A stretch of 64,000 bases of DNA from Agrobacterium arsenijevicii (GTDB lineage: Bacteria > Pseudomonadota > Alphaproteobacteria > Rhizobiales > Rhizobiaceae). Below the pieces are notes generated by a model. It was not told the DNA's origin. It saw only the letters and a program-made list of their open reading frames with translations, and ran no database searches. The translations under genes were made by a program, and so were the position numbers. The stretch is from contig JWIT01000002.1 in NCBI GenBank assembly GCA_000949895.1, positions 1 to 64,000 on the forward strand, read 5' to 3'. Below, one piece after another: positions 27,907 to 36,166 of this stretch (within the stretch, counting starts at the first letter, position 1; each line of letters starts with the position of its first letter).

Positions 27907-28898
27907 TCGAGATCATCGAAACCGGCCCGTTCAACACCGTGCAAGACCTCGGTCGTCCCGGTTACCGCGATATCGGCGTTTCCGCTGGCGGTGCCATGGA
28001 CCCGCTTTCGGTCAAGATCGGCAATATTCTGACTGGTAATGCCGCAGATGCTGCCGTCATCGAGGTCCAGACTTTTCCATTCAAATTGCGTTTTACAGGG
28101 GCAGCAATATTTGCCGTTACCGGGACGGATGGGCGTCCCTTGCTGGATGGGAAAGAGTTGCTTTCCTGGTGCGCTCATATCGGCAAGGAAGACCAGATAC
28201 TGGAACTGAAGCAGCCGCCGAAACTCGCCCGTGCCTATATCGCCGTTGCGGGTGGGGTGGATGTTCCGGTTCTGATGGGATCCCGAAGCACGGCGCTGCG
28301 CGGTAGTTTCGGCGGTCACGATGGACGACCGCTTATAAAAGGCGACAGGCTGGAAATCGGGACTTCTGCCGATCTGCTGCCGTTGCCATCCAACGGGCTT
28401 GCAGTGGTCGAGCCTTCCGTGGCTTTGAGCGATATCTTCCCGCCTGTGATGGACGGCGTATTGCCAATACGTGCCATTCCGGCCGGCGAACATGAGCTGT
28501 TTGCCAATGATGGCGAGGCGTTCTGGAGCCAGATCTGGCGGATATCTTCCCGCAGCGACCGAACCGGCTACCGGCTGTCGGGTGATCCCGTCAAGCCGAC
28601 CGAAACCATCGAAATGCGCTCTCACGGTGTGGTTCCGGGCGTTGTGCAGGTGCCGCCAGGTGGCGAGCCGATCATCCAGATGAGCGATGCAAATACGGCG
28701 GGCGGTTATCCCAAGATTGCCGGTGTGATCGAGGCTGACCTGTGGCGGCTAGGACAGGCGCGCGCGGGCGGGAAGATCAAATTCGTGCGATCAAATCATG
28801 AGGAAGCACGCATGGCCGAGCGGGCAGTTGCGAAATATGTCGATGATGTTCGCCAGACCTCACAGATGGTCAAGCGGGCGCTGAATGCGATGGGTTGA
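27903..28898 (+). CDS. pxpC: 5-oxoprolinase subunit C (KipA family, biotin-dependent carboxyltransferase-like)
   Basis: 331 residues. IEIIETGPFNTVQDLGRPGYRDIGVSAGGAMDP is the family start, recognised by VQDLGRPGYR and GVSAGGAMD. The mid-part contains AYIAVAGGVDVPVLMGSRST, and the C-terminal VVPGVVQVPPGGEPIIQMSDANTAGGYPKIAGVI is the other conserved block. It pairs with PxpB as a two-part KipI-KipA unit. In urea carboxylase, the same fold transfers CO2 from biotin to an amide nitrogen. The ATG at 27903 overlaps the pxpB stop; an upstream extension to 27735 lies in pxpB and is ignored. Confidence 0.93.
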   Translation: MIEIIETGPFNTVQDLGRPGYRDIGVSAGGAMDPLSVKIGNILTGNAADAAVIEVQTFPFKLRFTGAAIFAVTGTDGRPLLDGKELLSWCAHIGKEDQILELKQPPKLARAYIAVAGGVDVPVLMGSRSTALRGSFGGHDGRPLIKGDRLEIGTSADLLPLPSNGLAVVEPSVALSDIFPPVMDGVLPIRAIPAGEHELFANDGEAFWSQIWRISSRSDRTGYRLSGDPVKPTETIEMRSHGVVPGVVQVPPGGEPIIQMSDANTAGGYPKIAGVIEADLWRLGQARAGGKIKFVRSNHEEARMAERAVAKYVDDVRQTSQMVKRALNAMG

Positions 28899-28928
28899 CG
28901 GAAAACAGGGGAGCAAAGGGAGGAAACG

Positions 28929-29696
28929 ATGAAGATCGATCTGAACTCCGACATGGGCGAAGGCTTCGGTCCTTACCGGCTCTGTGACGACGAAGCGATG
29001 ATGAAGCTCGTATCGTCGGCCAACATTGCCTGCGGTTTTCATGGCGGTGAGCCGGACACCATGGCCCGAATGGTTCGTCTTGCGAAGGAAAACGGCGTCG
29101 GCATCGGCGCGCATCCGGGGTTGCCGGACCGGGCAGGTTTTGGCCGACGCGAAATGCCGTTTCAGCCGGATGAGTTGCGACAGCAGATGCTCTACCAGCT
29201 CGGAGCCTTGATCGCTATTGCCAAAAGCGAAGGCGTCGAGGTTGGGCACTTCAGTTTTCATGCGGCCATGGGAAATATGGTCAATCGCGATCCGGCGCTT
29301 GCCGATCTGATGATGAACGCCATTTCTGCCGTCGATCGAAGGCTCGTGGTGTTCGTAACACCGGAGAGCGAAATCGAAAGAGCGGCAAAACGCGCCGGGT
29401 TGAAGACGTTGGCGTTGTTTCTGGCGGATCGCGCCTATGACGCCGAGGGACGCCTTGTCGCGCGGGGTCTTCCCGGCGCGTTGGTCAAGGATGAACCATC
29501 GGTGCGTGCTCGCGTCCGCCGGTTCCTGACCGATGGCACGGTCATTGCCATCGATGGCACGGTCATTGCCATGCCGGCACGGTCCATCCTCGTCCACAGC
29601 GATACGCCCGGTTCACTGGAGCTGGCGCGTATCGTGCGTAGCGAAATCAGCTCCTCCGGTGCAACGCTCGCGCCTGCCGCAGAACTCGCGTCTTAA
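28929..29696 (+). CDS. pxpA: 5-oxoprolinase subunit A (LamB/YcsF family)
   Basis: 255-residue TIM-barrel-like LamB/YcsF protein. Conserved IDLNSDMGEGFGPYRL at the start, then ANIACGFHGGEPDTMARMVRLA, GIGAHPGLPDRAGFGRR and the C-terminal HSDTPGSLELAR cover the metal/substrate residues (the usual VHGDT is VHSDT here). In the characterised PxpABC system it is needed together with PxpB and PxpC for lactam opening. GGGAGG precedes ATG 28929, 30 bases after pxpC. A 21-bp perfect tandem repeat lies near the end of the gene without changing family length. Confidence 0.93.
   Translation: MKIDLNSDMGEGFGPYRLCDDEAMMKLVSSANIACGFHGGEPDTMARMVRLAKENGVGIGAHPGLPDRAGFGRREMPFQPDELRQQMLYQLGALIAIAKSEGVEVGHFSFHAAMGNMVNRDPALADLMMNAISAVDRRLVVFVTPESEIERAAKRAGLKTLALFLADRAYDAEGRLVARGLPGALVKDEPSVRARVRRFLTDGTVIAIDGTVIAMPARSILVHSDTPGSLELARIVRSEISSSGATLAPAAELAS
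29531..29572 (+). repeat. Perfect 21-bp tandem repeat inside pxpA
   Basis: The unit begins CGATGGCACGG and ends CATTGCCAT. It occurs twice head-to-tail (29531-29551 and 29552-29572) and encodes DGTVIAI then DGTVIAM. Both copies are identical at every base. Confidence 0.9.
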
Positions 29697-29746
29697 TGGG
29701 CCTCTGGTTGGCCCCGCTTTCCAAATCTTACCGAAAGATCACGCAG

Positions 29747-30952
29747 ATGCCCTCTACATCAGACCGCCTGAAAAACGTTTCCATTTCCGCTTCCGCCGCC
29801 ATGACCCAACGCGCCAGAGAGCTGGCCGCGCAGGGTGTCAAGGTGGTCAGCCTCTCCTCGGGTGAACCAGACTTTCCGACGCCCGCTCACGCTGTCGAGG
29901 CTGCGCACGAAGCAGCGCTTGGCGGGCAGACCAAATATCCGCCCATGGACGGCACGCCTGCGCTGAAGGCTGCGATCGCCAGAAAGTTCAAGCGGGACAA
30001 TAATCTGACCTATGATGCCAGCCAGATCGTCGTTTCCGCCGGCGGCAAACAGGTGATCTTTAATGCGATGCTCGCAACCTGCAATCCGGGCGACGAGGTC
30101 GTTATTCCCACACCGTCTTGGGTCAGCTATGCGGATATCGTCAAATTCGCGGGTGGCGTTCCCGTCGCTGTGCCGTGTTTTGAACAAACCGGTTTCAAAC
30201 TGCGCGCCGAAGATTTGGAAGCTGCGATTACGCCGCGTACCAAGTGGCTCTTTCTCAATTTTCCCAACAACCCCACAGGTGCTGCCTGCTCCCGTGCGGA
30301 GATGGCAGCAATCGCAGAGGTTATGCTGCGTCATCCCGATGTCTGGATTCTGACTGATGATATCTACGAACATCTGGTCTATGACGGCTTCGAATTCAGC
30401 ACAATTGCCGATGTTGAACCGCGACTTTATGACCGCGTGCTGACCATGAACGGCGTGTCGAAGGCTTACGCCATGACGGGATGGCGTCTGGGTTATTGCG
30501 CCAGCGGCTCGAAGGAACTCATCGCGGCAATAAGCAACGTAAACGGCCAGAACGGCGGCGGCATCGCCACTGTTTCGCAGGCGGCAGCGATTGCAGCACT
30601 TGATGGTCCCCAGGATCTCCTCAAGGAACGCGCTGCTATCTATCGGGAGCGTCGCGATTTTGTTCTGGGTAAACTTGCCGGGATTGACGGTTTGCGCTGC
30701 CATAAGCCTGAAGGCGCGTTCTATCTCTATCCCAACATGTCGGGGCTTATCGGCAAGACCACCAAGGGTGGGCGCAAGATCGAAAGCGATGTCGATTTCG
30801 TGATGGCGCTGGTGGATGAGCACCACGTAGCAACGGTGCAAGGCGCTGCCTATGGCATGAGCCCACACTTCCGGATTTCTTATGCAACGAGCATGGAGAT
30901 GTTGAATGAGGGTTGCGCACGCATTGCGCAGTTCTGCCAGGATATGCGTTGA
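29747..30952 (+). CDS. Pyridoxal-phosphate aminotransferase, class I (aspartate-type)
   Basis: 401 residues of fold type I. The N-terminal ISASAAMTQRARELAAQGVKVVSLSSGEPDF is the classic substrate loop of subgroup I-gamma aspartate aminotransferases. Conserved sites are FPNNPTGAA, TDDIYEHLVYDG with the PLP-binding Asp and Tyr, and NGVSKAYAMTGWRLGYCA with the Schiff-base Lys and phosphate-binding Arg. FRISYATS near the C-terminus carries the carboxylate Arg. It may transfer the amino group of glutamate formed by the 5-oxoprolinase genes upstream, converting it to 2-oxoglutarate; this is inferred. ATG 29747 is chosen over 29696, as the family starts with the SDRLKNVSIS segment. The gene ends before two strong hairpins. 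Confidence 0.92.
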   Translation: MPSTSDRLKNVSISASAAMTQRARELAAQGVKVVSLSSGEPDFPTPAHAVEAAHEAALGGQTKYPPMDGTPALKAAIARKFKRDNNLTYDASQIVVSAGGKQVIFNAMLATCNPGDEVVIPTPSWVSYADIVKFAGGVPVAVPCFEQTGFKLRAEDLEAAITPRTKWLFLNFPNNPTGAACSRAEMAAIAEVMLRHPDVWILTDDIYEHLVYDGFEFSTIADVEPRLYDRVLTMNGVSKAYAMTGWRLGYCASGSKELIAAISNVNGQNGGGIATVSQAAAIAALDGPQDLLKERAAIYRERRDFVLGKLAGIDGLRCHKPEGAFYLYPNMSGLIGKTTKGGRKIESDVDFVMALVDEHHVATVQGAAYGMSPHFRISYATSMEMLNEGCARIAQFCQDMR

Positions 30953-30962
30953 TACTGACACG

Positions 30963-30993
30963 ATCCTTTGGCCCGGTTGCCGGGCCAAAGGAT
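30963..30993 (+). terminator. Strong hairpin after the aminotransferase gene
   Basis: Perfect 14-bp stem: ATCCTTTGGCCCGG, loop TTG, CCGGGCCAAAGGAT. It lies ten bases after the stop codon. No T-run follows directly; it probably acts with the second hairpin. Confidence 0.8.
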
Positions 30994-30999
30994 GACGCC

Positions 31000-31036
31000 G
31001 TAAAGCACGTCATTGGACGTGCTTTACCTCTTTGTT
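31000..31036 (+). terminator. Rho-independent terminator of the acc-pxp operon
   Basis: Perfect 12-bp stem GTAAAGCACGTC, loop ATTG, GACGTGCTTTAC, then the T-rich tail CTCTTTGTTTTTA. The end of the operon and the convergent end of the LysR gene meet here. Confidence 0.85.
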
Positions 31037-31041
31037 TTTAC

Positions 31042-31086
31042 GCATTTTCCGGACGTAAAACTGCTGCGCACTTTTACTGGAAATGC
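31042..31086. repeat. Palindromic rhizobial-type intergenic repeat
   Basis: GCATTTTCC...GTAAAA paired with TTTTACTGGAAATGC, an imperfect long palindrome with a loop CTGCTGCGCAC. Elements of this shape recur in intergenic regions of rhizobia and relatives (RIME-like). Its right end touches the LysR stop codon. Confidence 0.6.
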
Positions 31087-31087
31087 T

Positions 31088-31993
31088 CTAGAGCTTCAAT
31101 TTTTCCGTCAGCTCCACCAGAATATCCTTCACGGCAAAAGCTGGCTCCGACAGTGAATTCTGGTCGGACATGCACAGCGACAGGGTCTCTTCGATCCGTG
31201 GCGACAAGAGCCGGCAAATAAGCGGTTCGCTCGTTTCCGAGACGATCCGGTTGGCAATGGCTTTTGGCATGATGGTTGCGCCGAGACCACTGGCGACGGC
31301 CCGGGCAAGTGTCCTCACGATTTCCACTTCCGCGACGACCTTGAGATTGATCCGGCTGCGGGTAAATGCCGTGTCCACAGCGCGCCGGACAAAATTATAC
31401 GCGGGTGGCATCAGCATGGGCATGCCGTCCAGCGCGGCAATCGGCACCGGTTTGGAGTCCGCTTCGATTGCGAAATCGCGATGTGCAACAAGATAAAATT
31501 CTTCGCTCAGCAGCGGCTCGAATTTTACGCCCTTGATCGGCCCGACGCCGTGTATCAATGCCAATTCCAGACGCCCATTCATGATCATCTGGCTATAGGT
31601 TTGTCCGACGCTTTCCGTCAGGTGGATCAATATCCCCGGATGTCGCTTTCGCGTTTCCGCCAACAGCTCCACGGAAAGCGTAGCCGCGCTGCTGAATGGA
31701 ACCAGACCGACAGAGACACGCCCGGCAAGTGAGTTGCCCGCCGCCGATACGTCGACCTGTGCCTGTTCCATCTGGCGCAATATGATCTGTGCGTGGCGGT
31801 AAACGGCATGTCCCGCATCCGTCATCGTCACGCCTTGCTGGCTGCGGATGAGCAGTTTCTGGCCGAAATGCTCTTCAAGGGCGGCTAGTTGCTGGCTGAG
31901 CGCCGGTTGCGCAAGGTGCAGAATATCGGCGGCGCGCGTGATGCTGCCGCTGTCTACGATGACGATGAATGATTTGAGACGTCTTATATCCAT
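31088..31993 (-). CDS. LysR-family transcriptional regulator (Nac/CbbR-like)
   Basis: 301 residues. MDIRRLKSFIVIVDSGSITRAADILHLAQPALSQQLAALE shows the N-terminal winged helix; key words are ITRAADILHLAQPALSQQ. This wording is close to the nitrogen assimilation control subgroup (Nac-like), and LVPFSSAATLSVELLAE opens the effector domain. The gene is divergent from the SDR-amino-acid ABC operon and convergent with the acc-pxp operon, so either could be its target; the divergent one is the more usual. A possible T-N11-A site lies between them. Confidence 0.91.
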   Translation of the reverse strand: MDIRRLKSFIVIVDSGSITRAADILHLAQPALSQQLAALEEHFGQKLLIRSQQGVTMTDAGHAVYRHAQIILRQMEQAQVDVSAAGNSLAGRVSVGLVPFSSAATLSVELLAETRKRHPGILIHLTESVGQTYSQMIMNGRLELALIHGVGPIKGVKFEPLLSEEFYLVAHRDFAIEADSKPVPIAALDGMPMLMPPAYNFVRRAVDTAFTRSRINLKVVAEVEIVRTLARAVASGLGATIMPKAIANRIVSETSEPLICRLLSPRIEETLSLCMSDQNSLSEPAFAVKDILVELTEKLKL

Positions 31994-32126
31994 GCTTGGG
32001 ACAGCTTACAGGCTCGCGCAGGTTTTGCAATCTGGGAGCCCGAGCGGGAAGCTCCTGTCCGGGTTAAAAATCGCCCCGGAATCCCGTGTCGAAGTACCCG
32101 TTTGTGGGCCTCCATAAAAGTTACTT

Positions 32127-32143
32127 ATTACTCCAAAAATAAT
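32127..32143. promoter_or_regulatory. Candidate LysR-type binding site
   Basis: ATTA-N9-TAAT, containing a T-N11-A core (T at 32129, A at 32141), lies in the 211-base gap between the LysR gene and the SDR gene. Such short motifs occur by chance, so this is a weak call. Confidence 0.35.
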
Positions 32144-32204
32144 CGGTCTTAGGCAAGCGCAGAAAGCTTCGCTAGTGTTCATGGTAACAAATAAGGGGAT
32201 CAGA

Positions 32205-32984
32205 ATGCCATTCTCCGATTACAGGACCGCTTTGGTCACCGGTGCTTCGTCCGGTATCGGTGCCGCCATCGTCGAGCGGTTTTGCCGCGAAAACATCGAA
32301 GTCCATGCGGTCGCCCGCAGCGCCGGCGCCTTGAATGAACTGGCCGAACGCACCGGCTGTATTCCGCATGCGATTGACGTTACGGATCGCGCTGCAATTG
32401 CCGATCTTGCGAACAGGGTGCAGTTCGACATTCTGGTGAACAATGCCGGCGTCGACAGGCCGAAGAAGTTCCTTCAGGCGGATGCGGAAGATATCGACCT
32501 TTTGATCGATGTGAATCTCCGCGCCGTTCTTCACATCTGCCGCCTGATTGTTCCGGGCATGGTGGAGCGTGATCGCGGGCATGTCGTCAATATCTCGTCC
32601 ATTGCCGGAAACTATAATTTCGGCGGCAACTCGACCTATCATGCCGTAAAGGCCGGGGTCGCCATGCTGTCGAACCAGTTGAGGCTGGATGCATTCGGCA
32701 GGCGGGTACGCGTAACGGAGATTTGCCCCGGCCGCGTGGCGACGGATATCTTCAATCACGTTCATGGCAACGATCCGAGTGTGCGCGAGCGCTTCATCGA
32801 TGGTTTCGAATTGCCGAAAGCGGAAGATATTGCCGAGGCGATCGCATTTGCCATTGCCGCACCGGTTGCCATGAATATCGGCCATATGGAAATCACCCCG
32901 ACATTGCAGGTTATGGGCGGACTTCAGACGGCCAAACCGCAGACTTTGGCGGAGGCTGACGCACCGAAGGAACAAAAGCCGTGA
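32205..32984 (+). CDS. Short-chain dehydrogenase/reductase (SDR)
   Basis: 259-residue classical SDR. Nucleotide-binding TGASSGIG near residue 14, NNAGVDRPKKF, and the catalytic tetrad within INISSIAGNY and STYHAVKAGV (Ser, Tyr and Lys; YxxxK is YHAVK). The best match by eye is the group of YdfG-like serine/3-hydroxy acid dehydrogenases. AAGGGGA lies seven bases before ATG 32205; a longer start at 32175 lacks family support. It is the first gene of the amino-acid ABC operon, and the next gene begins within its stop codon. It probably oxidises a hydroxy amino acid or related compound taken up by that transporter; the substrate is unknown. Confidence 0.9.
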   Translation: MPFSDYRTALVTGASSGIGAAIVERFCRENIEVHAVARSAGALNELAERTGCIPHAIDVTDRAAIADLANRVQFDILVNNAGVDRPKKFLQADAEDIDLLIDVNLRAVLHICRLIVPGMVERDRGHVVNISSIAGNYNFGGNSTYHAVKAGVAMLSNQLRLDAFGRRVRVTEICPGRVATDIFNHVHGNDPSVRERFIDGFELPKAEDIAEAIAFAIAAPVAMNIGHMEITPTLQVMGGLQTAKPQTLAEADAPKEQKP

Positions 32985-33688
32985 GCGGTTTCGACCTGTC
33001 GGCAATCCTGAGCAACCCGCAATATATTGCAATGCTTTGGCACGGATTGCAGATGACCTTCGTCATCTTTATCGGGTCCTGGTCTCTCGCCATGACGCTT
33101 GCGCTGGTCCTGTTATGTGTGCGGTTTTCATCGTCCCGTTTTGCTGATCGCGCCGTGGCGGCCTATGTTTCCTACCACCGCAATGTGCCGACACTCGTGC
33201 AATTGATGCTGTGGTACTTCGGGATATTCACTCTCCTGCCTTCGGGTTTGACGGACTGGCTGATTGCTCATAATGCCGAAGCAATCTTTGCCGTGGTCGG
33301 TCTTGGGCTCTGTCAGGCAGCCTATTTCAGCGAGGATCTGCGCTCAGGTCTGCGTTCCGTCAGTCCGGGCCAGATGGAAGCGGCGAAGGCATTGGGGCAC
33401 GGTTATCTCTCCGCGATGCGCTTCATCATCATGCCGCAAGGCGTGCGCAATGCCCTGCCACCGCTCATCAATCACAGCGTCTCTCTGTTCAAGAACAGCA
33501 GCCTCGCCCTCATCATCGGGGCTTCCGAATTGACCCATGCCATCAAGGAAATTGAAAATCTCAGCTTCCAGACCTTCGAGATCTATCTCGTCGGAACCGT
33601 TCTGTACCTGTTCTTCTCGCTGTTGATCATGGGTGCCGGTGCCTATCTTTCGATGCGTCTCGATCCGGCGTGGAGGACACGCGCATGA
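32981..33688 (+). CDS. Polar amino-acid ABC transporter permease (HisM/GlnP family), first
   Basis: 235 residues, GTG start overlapping the SDR stop by four bases. Hydrophobic segments occur at about residues 18-42, 62-85, 95-118 and 200-222. The EAA-like loop MEAAKALGHGYLSAMRFIIMPQG and the C-terminal SLALIIGASELTHAIKEIE are standard for the family. It pairs with the next permease to form the pore for an amino-acid-like solute. Confidence 0.93.
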   Translation: MSGFDLSAILSNPQYIAMLWHGLQMTFVIFIGSWSLAMTLALVLLCVRFSSSRFADRAVAAYVSYHRNVPTLVQLMLWYFGIFTLLPSGLTDWLIAHNAEAIFAVVGLGLCQAAYFSEDLRSGLRSVSPGQMEAAKALGHGYLSAMRFIIMPQGVRNALPPLINHSVSLFKNSSLALIIGASELTHAIKEIENLSFQTFEIYLVGTVLYLFFSLLIMGAGAYLSMRLDPAWRTRA

Positions 33689-34443
33689 TCGGCGACATGA
33701 TTACCATCGTTCATGACTACTGGTTGCTGCTGTTGATCGGTCAGTATCCGAACGGACCGCTTGGCGGCCTTGCGAACACGATCATCCTCTCCGCCCTCGC
33801 CATCGCACTGGCCTTTCCCGTCAGCATCCTTATGGCGTTGGCTCGCCTGTCCAAGTGGCGGTTCCTGCGGTGGCCGGTAACGGCGCTGGTCTATGTCACG
33901 CGCGGCGTGCCTTTGCTCATGCTCATCCTGTGGAGTTATTTCCTCGTCCCGCTCTGGACCGGTGCCGATGTGCCGAGCTTCGTCATCATGTTGACGACAC
34001 TTGTCATCTATCAGGGCGCATTTCTCAGCGAAGTCGTAAGAGCAGGCATTGTCGCTCTCGGTGCCGGACAGATGGATGCGGCAAGGGCGCTTGGCCACAG
34101 CTACATCAGTGCAATGCGCTTCATCATCTTGCCGCAGGCGCTTTACAACATGATCCCGAGCATGATCTCGACATTTGTCGCCACGATCAAGGATACGACG
34201 CTCGGTTACGTCATCAATGTACCGGACCTCACCTTCGCGGCAAGTCAGGTCAACAATCAGCTTCTGACCCAACCATTCCAGGTCTTCCTCATCCTCGCTG
34301 TTGTCTACTACGCCATTTGCTGGAGCTTGACGTATCTCGCAAATGCCGTCGAGCGACGTATCGCCAAACGCCGTGCCGGTGGGGTCAATCGCCCGCAACA
34401 GGCATTGCAGGCGCAGGCGAAAATCTTAACGGAGCAGCCATGA
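33685..34443 (+). CDS. Polar amino-acid ABC transporter permease (HisM/GlnP family), second
   Basis: 252 residues with the ATGA overlap to the first permease. [27 protein letters not shown] is the first long helix, [15 protein letters not shown] is the conserved family motif, and [23 protein letters not shown] the EAA loop. A third overlap links it to the ATPase gene. The hydrophilic tail (after about residue 230) is rich in Arg and Gln and has no recognised role. Confidence 0.93.
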   Translation: MIGDMITIVHDYWLLLLIGQYPNGPLGGLANTIILSALAIALAFPVSILMALARLSKWRFLRWPVTALVYVTRGVPLLMLILWSYFLVPLWTGADVPSFVIMLTTLVIYQGAFLSEVVRAGIVALGAGQMDAARALGHSYISAMRFIILPQALYNMIPSMISTFVATIKDTTLGYVINVPDLTFAASQVNNQLLTQPFQVFLILAVVYYAICWSLTYLANAVERRIAKRRAGGVNRPQQALQAQAKILTEQP

Positions 34444-35198
34444 CAATCACTGCATCGAAACAGCAGACGATCCGTATTTCCAATGTCTGCAAGAGCTATG
34501 GCGACTACGAGGTTTTGAAGAATGTCGACGCCGAAGTTGCGCGGGGCGAGGTTATCGTCATCTGCGGCCCCTCCGGTTCCGGCAAATCCACCTTGATCCG
34601 TACCGTCAATCGTCTCGAAGAGATCAACAGCGGCTCCATCATGCTCGATGGGCAGGATATTCATGCTGCAAAGAAAACAAGGGAACTCAATCTTCTGCGC
34701 AGCAGAGTGGGTTTTGTGTTCCAGAGTTTTAATCTCTTCCCGCACCTGTCGGTTGTCGAAAATGTCACGATCTCGCCGATCCGCGTAAAAGGCATCGCAC
34801 CTGATGTTGCTCGGGAGAAGGCTTTGAAGCTTCTGGATCGGGTAGGCCTGTCCGACAAGGCTGGTGCTTATCCGGGGCAACTCTCCGGCGGTCAGCAACA
34901 GCGCGTGGCGATTGCGCGTGCACTGGCCATGGAGCCGCCCGTCATGTTGTTCGATGAGCCGACAAGCGCGCTCGACCCGGAAATGGTTGGCGAAGTGCTG
35001 GCCGTTATGAAGGGGCTGGCCGCAGAGGGCATGACCATGCTTTGCGTGACCCACGAAATGGGCTTTGCCCGTGAAGTGGCCGATCGCATCTGGTTCATCG
35101 ACGCCGGCGAAATTCTCGAAAAAGCGACGCCGGAAGAGTTTTTCACAGCACCACGCCATCCGCGCGCGCAGCGGTTCCTTTCCGATCTGCGCCACTGA
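34440..35198 (+). CDS. Polar amino-acid ABC transporter ATP-binding protein (GlnQ type)
   Basis: 252 residues. Walker [16 protein letters not shown] near residue 41, Q-loop [14 protein letters not shown], signature [17 protein letters not shown], Walker [15 protein letters not shown] and the H-loop [14 protein letters not shown] all match GlnQ/HisP. The ATG at 34440 overlaps the previous stop. It energises the two permeases before it and is followed 30 bases later by the binding-protein gene. Confidence 0.95.
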   Translation: MTITASKQQTIRISNVCKSYGDYEVLKNVDAEVARGEVIVICGPSGSGKSTLIRTVNRLEEINSGSIMLDGQDIHAAKKTRELNLLRSRVGFVFQSFNLFPHLSVVENVTISPIRVKGIAPDVAREKALKLLDRVGLSDKAGAYPGQLSGGQQQRVAIARALAMEPPVMLFDEPTSALDPEMVGEVLAVMKGLAAEGMTMLCVTHEMGFAREVADRIWFIDAGEILEKATPEEFFTAPRHPRAQRFLSDLRH

Positions 35199-35228
35199 TA
35201 CCAATCAATCATAAGAGGAGAACTGACG

Positions 35229-36065
35229 ATGAACTGGAAATGCCTGACACTTACCGTTGCACTGGCCGGAACCGCTCTCGCTTCGCCGGCGGCTGCTGAT
35301 CAACTCGACACGATCATGGCGAACAAGGTGCTGCGTTGTGCAACCTTCGCTGATGTCGTGCCATTTGCGGCGCCGGATCCGAAGACTCGCGAAATGGCCG
35401 GTTTTGACGTCGATCTTTGCAACGCGATCGCCAAAGAACTGGGCGTAAAGGCAGAAGTCAAGCCGGTCTCGGTGGAAGCGCGTGTACCGGAAGTCAAACT
35501 CGGCCGCGTTGACATCACCGTTGCCAATCTCGCCTACACACAAAGCCGTGCAGAGCAGATTCAGTTCAGCGATCCCTATTATCTCGCTAAGGAAATGCTG
35601 ATCGTTCCGGTTGACGATGCCGGCAAGAAGAAGTCGGATTATGAGGGCCAGCGTGTCGCCTCGACCAAGGGTTCGACCTCTGAAATGTCGATCAAGCTCA
35701 ACAAGTCCGAGCCGCTGACCTTCCAGGATACTGCGTCTGCTTATCTCGCCGTTCAGCAGGGCAAGGCGCGGGGTATGGTGGCGAACACCATGACCACTAC
35801 CAAGTTCGTCAATGAATCGAAGACCAAAGGCAAACCGATGCGCATGATCGAGGAGCCGATGCTCTATCAGCCGATCGGTGTCGGCATGGCAAAGGACAAT
35901 CCGGCGCTAACCGCCAAGATCAACGAAGTGCTTCGCACACTCGACGCCTCCGGCGAGATCAACAAAATCTGGGACAAGTGGCTTGGTCCGAACACCGAAT
36001 ACAAGATGACCCGTACCGACAAGGTCGTTCCGCTTTCCGAGCTGAAGTTCGACCCGATCCCCTGA
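35229..36065 (+). CDS. Amino-acid ABC transporter substrate-binding protein (SBP family 3)
   Basis: 278 residues, signal peptide about residues 1-22 (CLTLTVALAGTALA then SPAAA-DQ). The mature domain: VLRCATFADVVPFAAPDPKTREMAGFDVDLCNAIAKELG is the SBP_bac_3 N-lobe, key words GFDVDLCNAIA. VDITVANLAYTQSRAEQIQFSDPYY is the ligand-site motif, followed by ASTKGSTSEMSIK and the C-terminal NKIWDKWLG. This family binds polar amino acids or close derivatives; Glu/Gln/5-oxoproline-like ligands are possible given nearby genes, but not shown. AGAGGAGA precedes the start. Confidence 0.93.
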   Translation: MNWKCLTLTVALAGTALASPAAADQLDTIMANKVLRCATFADVVPFAAPDPKTREMAGFDVDLCNAIAKELGVKAEVKPVSVEARVPEVKLGRVDITVANLAYTQSRAEQIQFSDPYYLAKEMLIVPVDDAGKKKSDYEGQRVASTKGSTSEMSIKLNKSEPLTFQDTASAYLAVQQGKARGMVANTMTTTKFVNESKTKGKPMRMIEEPMLYQPIGVGMAKDNPALTAKINEVLRTLDASGEINKIWDKWLGPNTEYKMTRTDKVVPLSELKFDPIP

Positions 36066-36122
36066 TCCGGCCGGCTTCAAGCCACGGCAACGATTGAAAC
36101 ATAACAATTAAACTCAATGCGA

Positions 36123-36143
36123 GCGGCGGGACGTTCCCGCCGC
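36123..36143 (+). terminator. Hairpin between receptor and RraA-fold gene
   Basis: GCGGCGGGA, loop CGT, TCCCGCCGC: a perfect 9-bp GC-rich stem in the 101-base gap, without a T-run. It may stabilise the receptor end of the mRNA or reduce read-through to the next gene. Confidence 0.6.
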
Positions 36144-36166
36144 CAGCCTTACCGTGGGAGGTTTTT

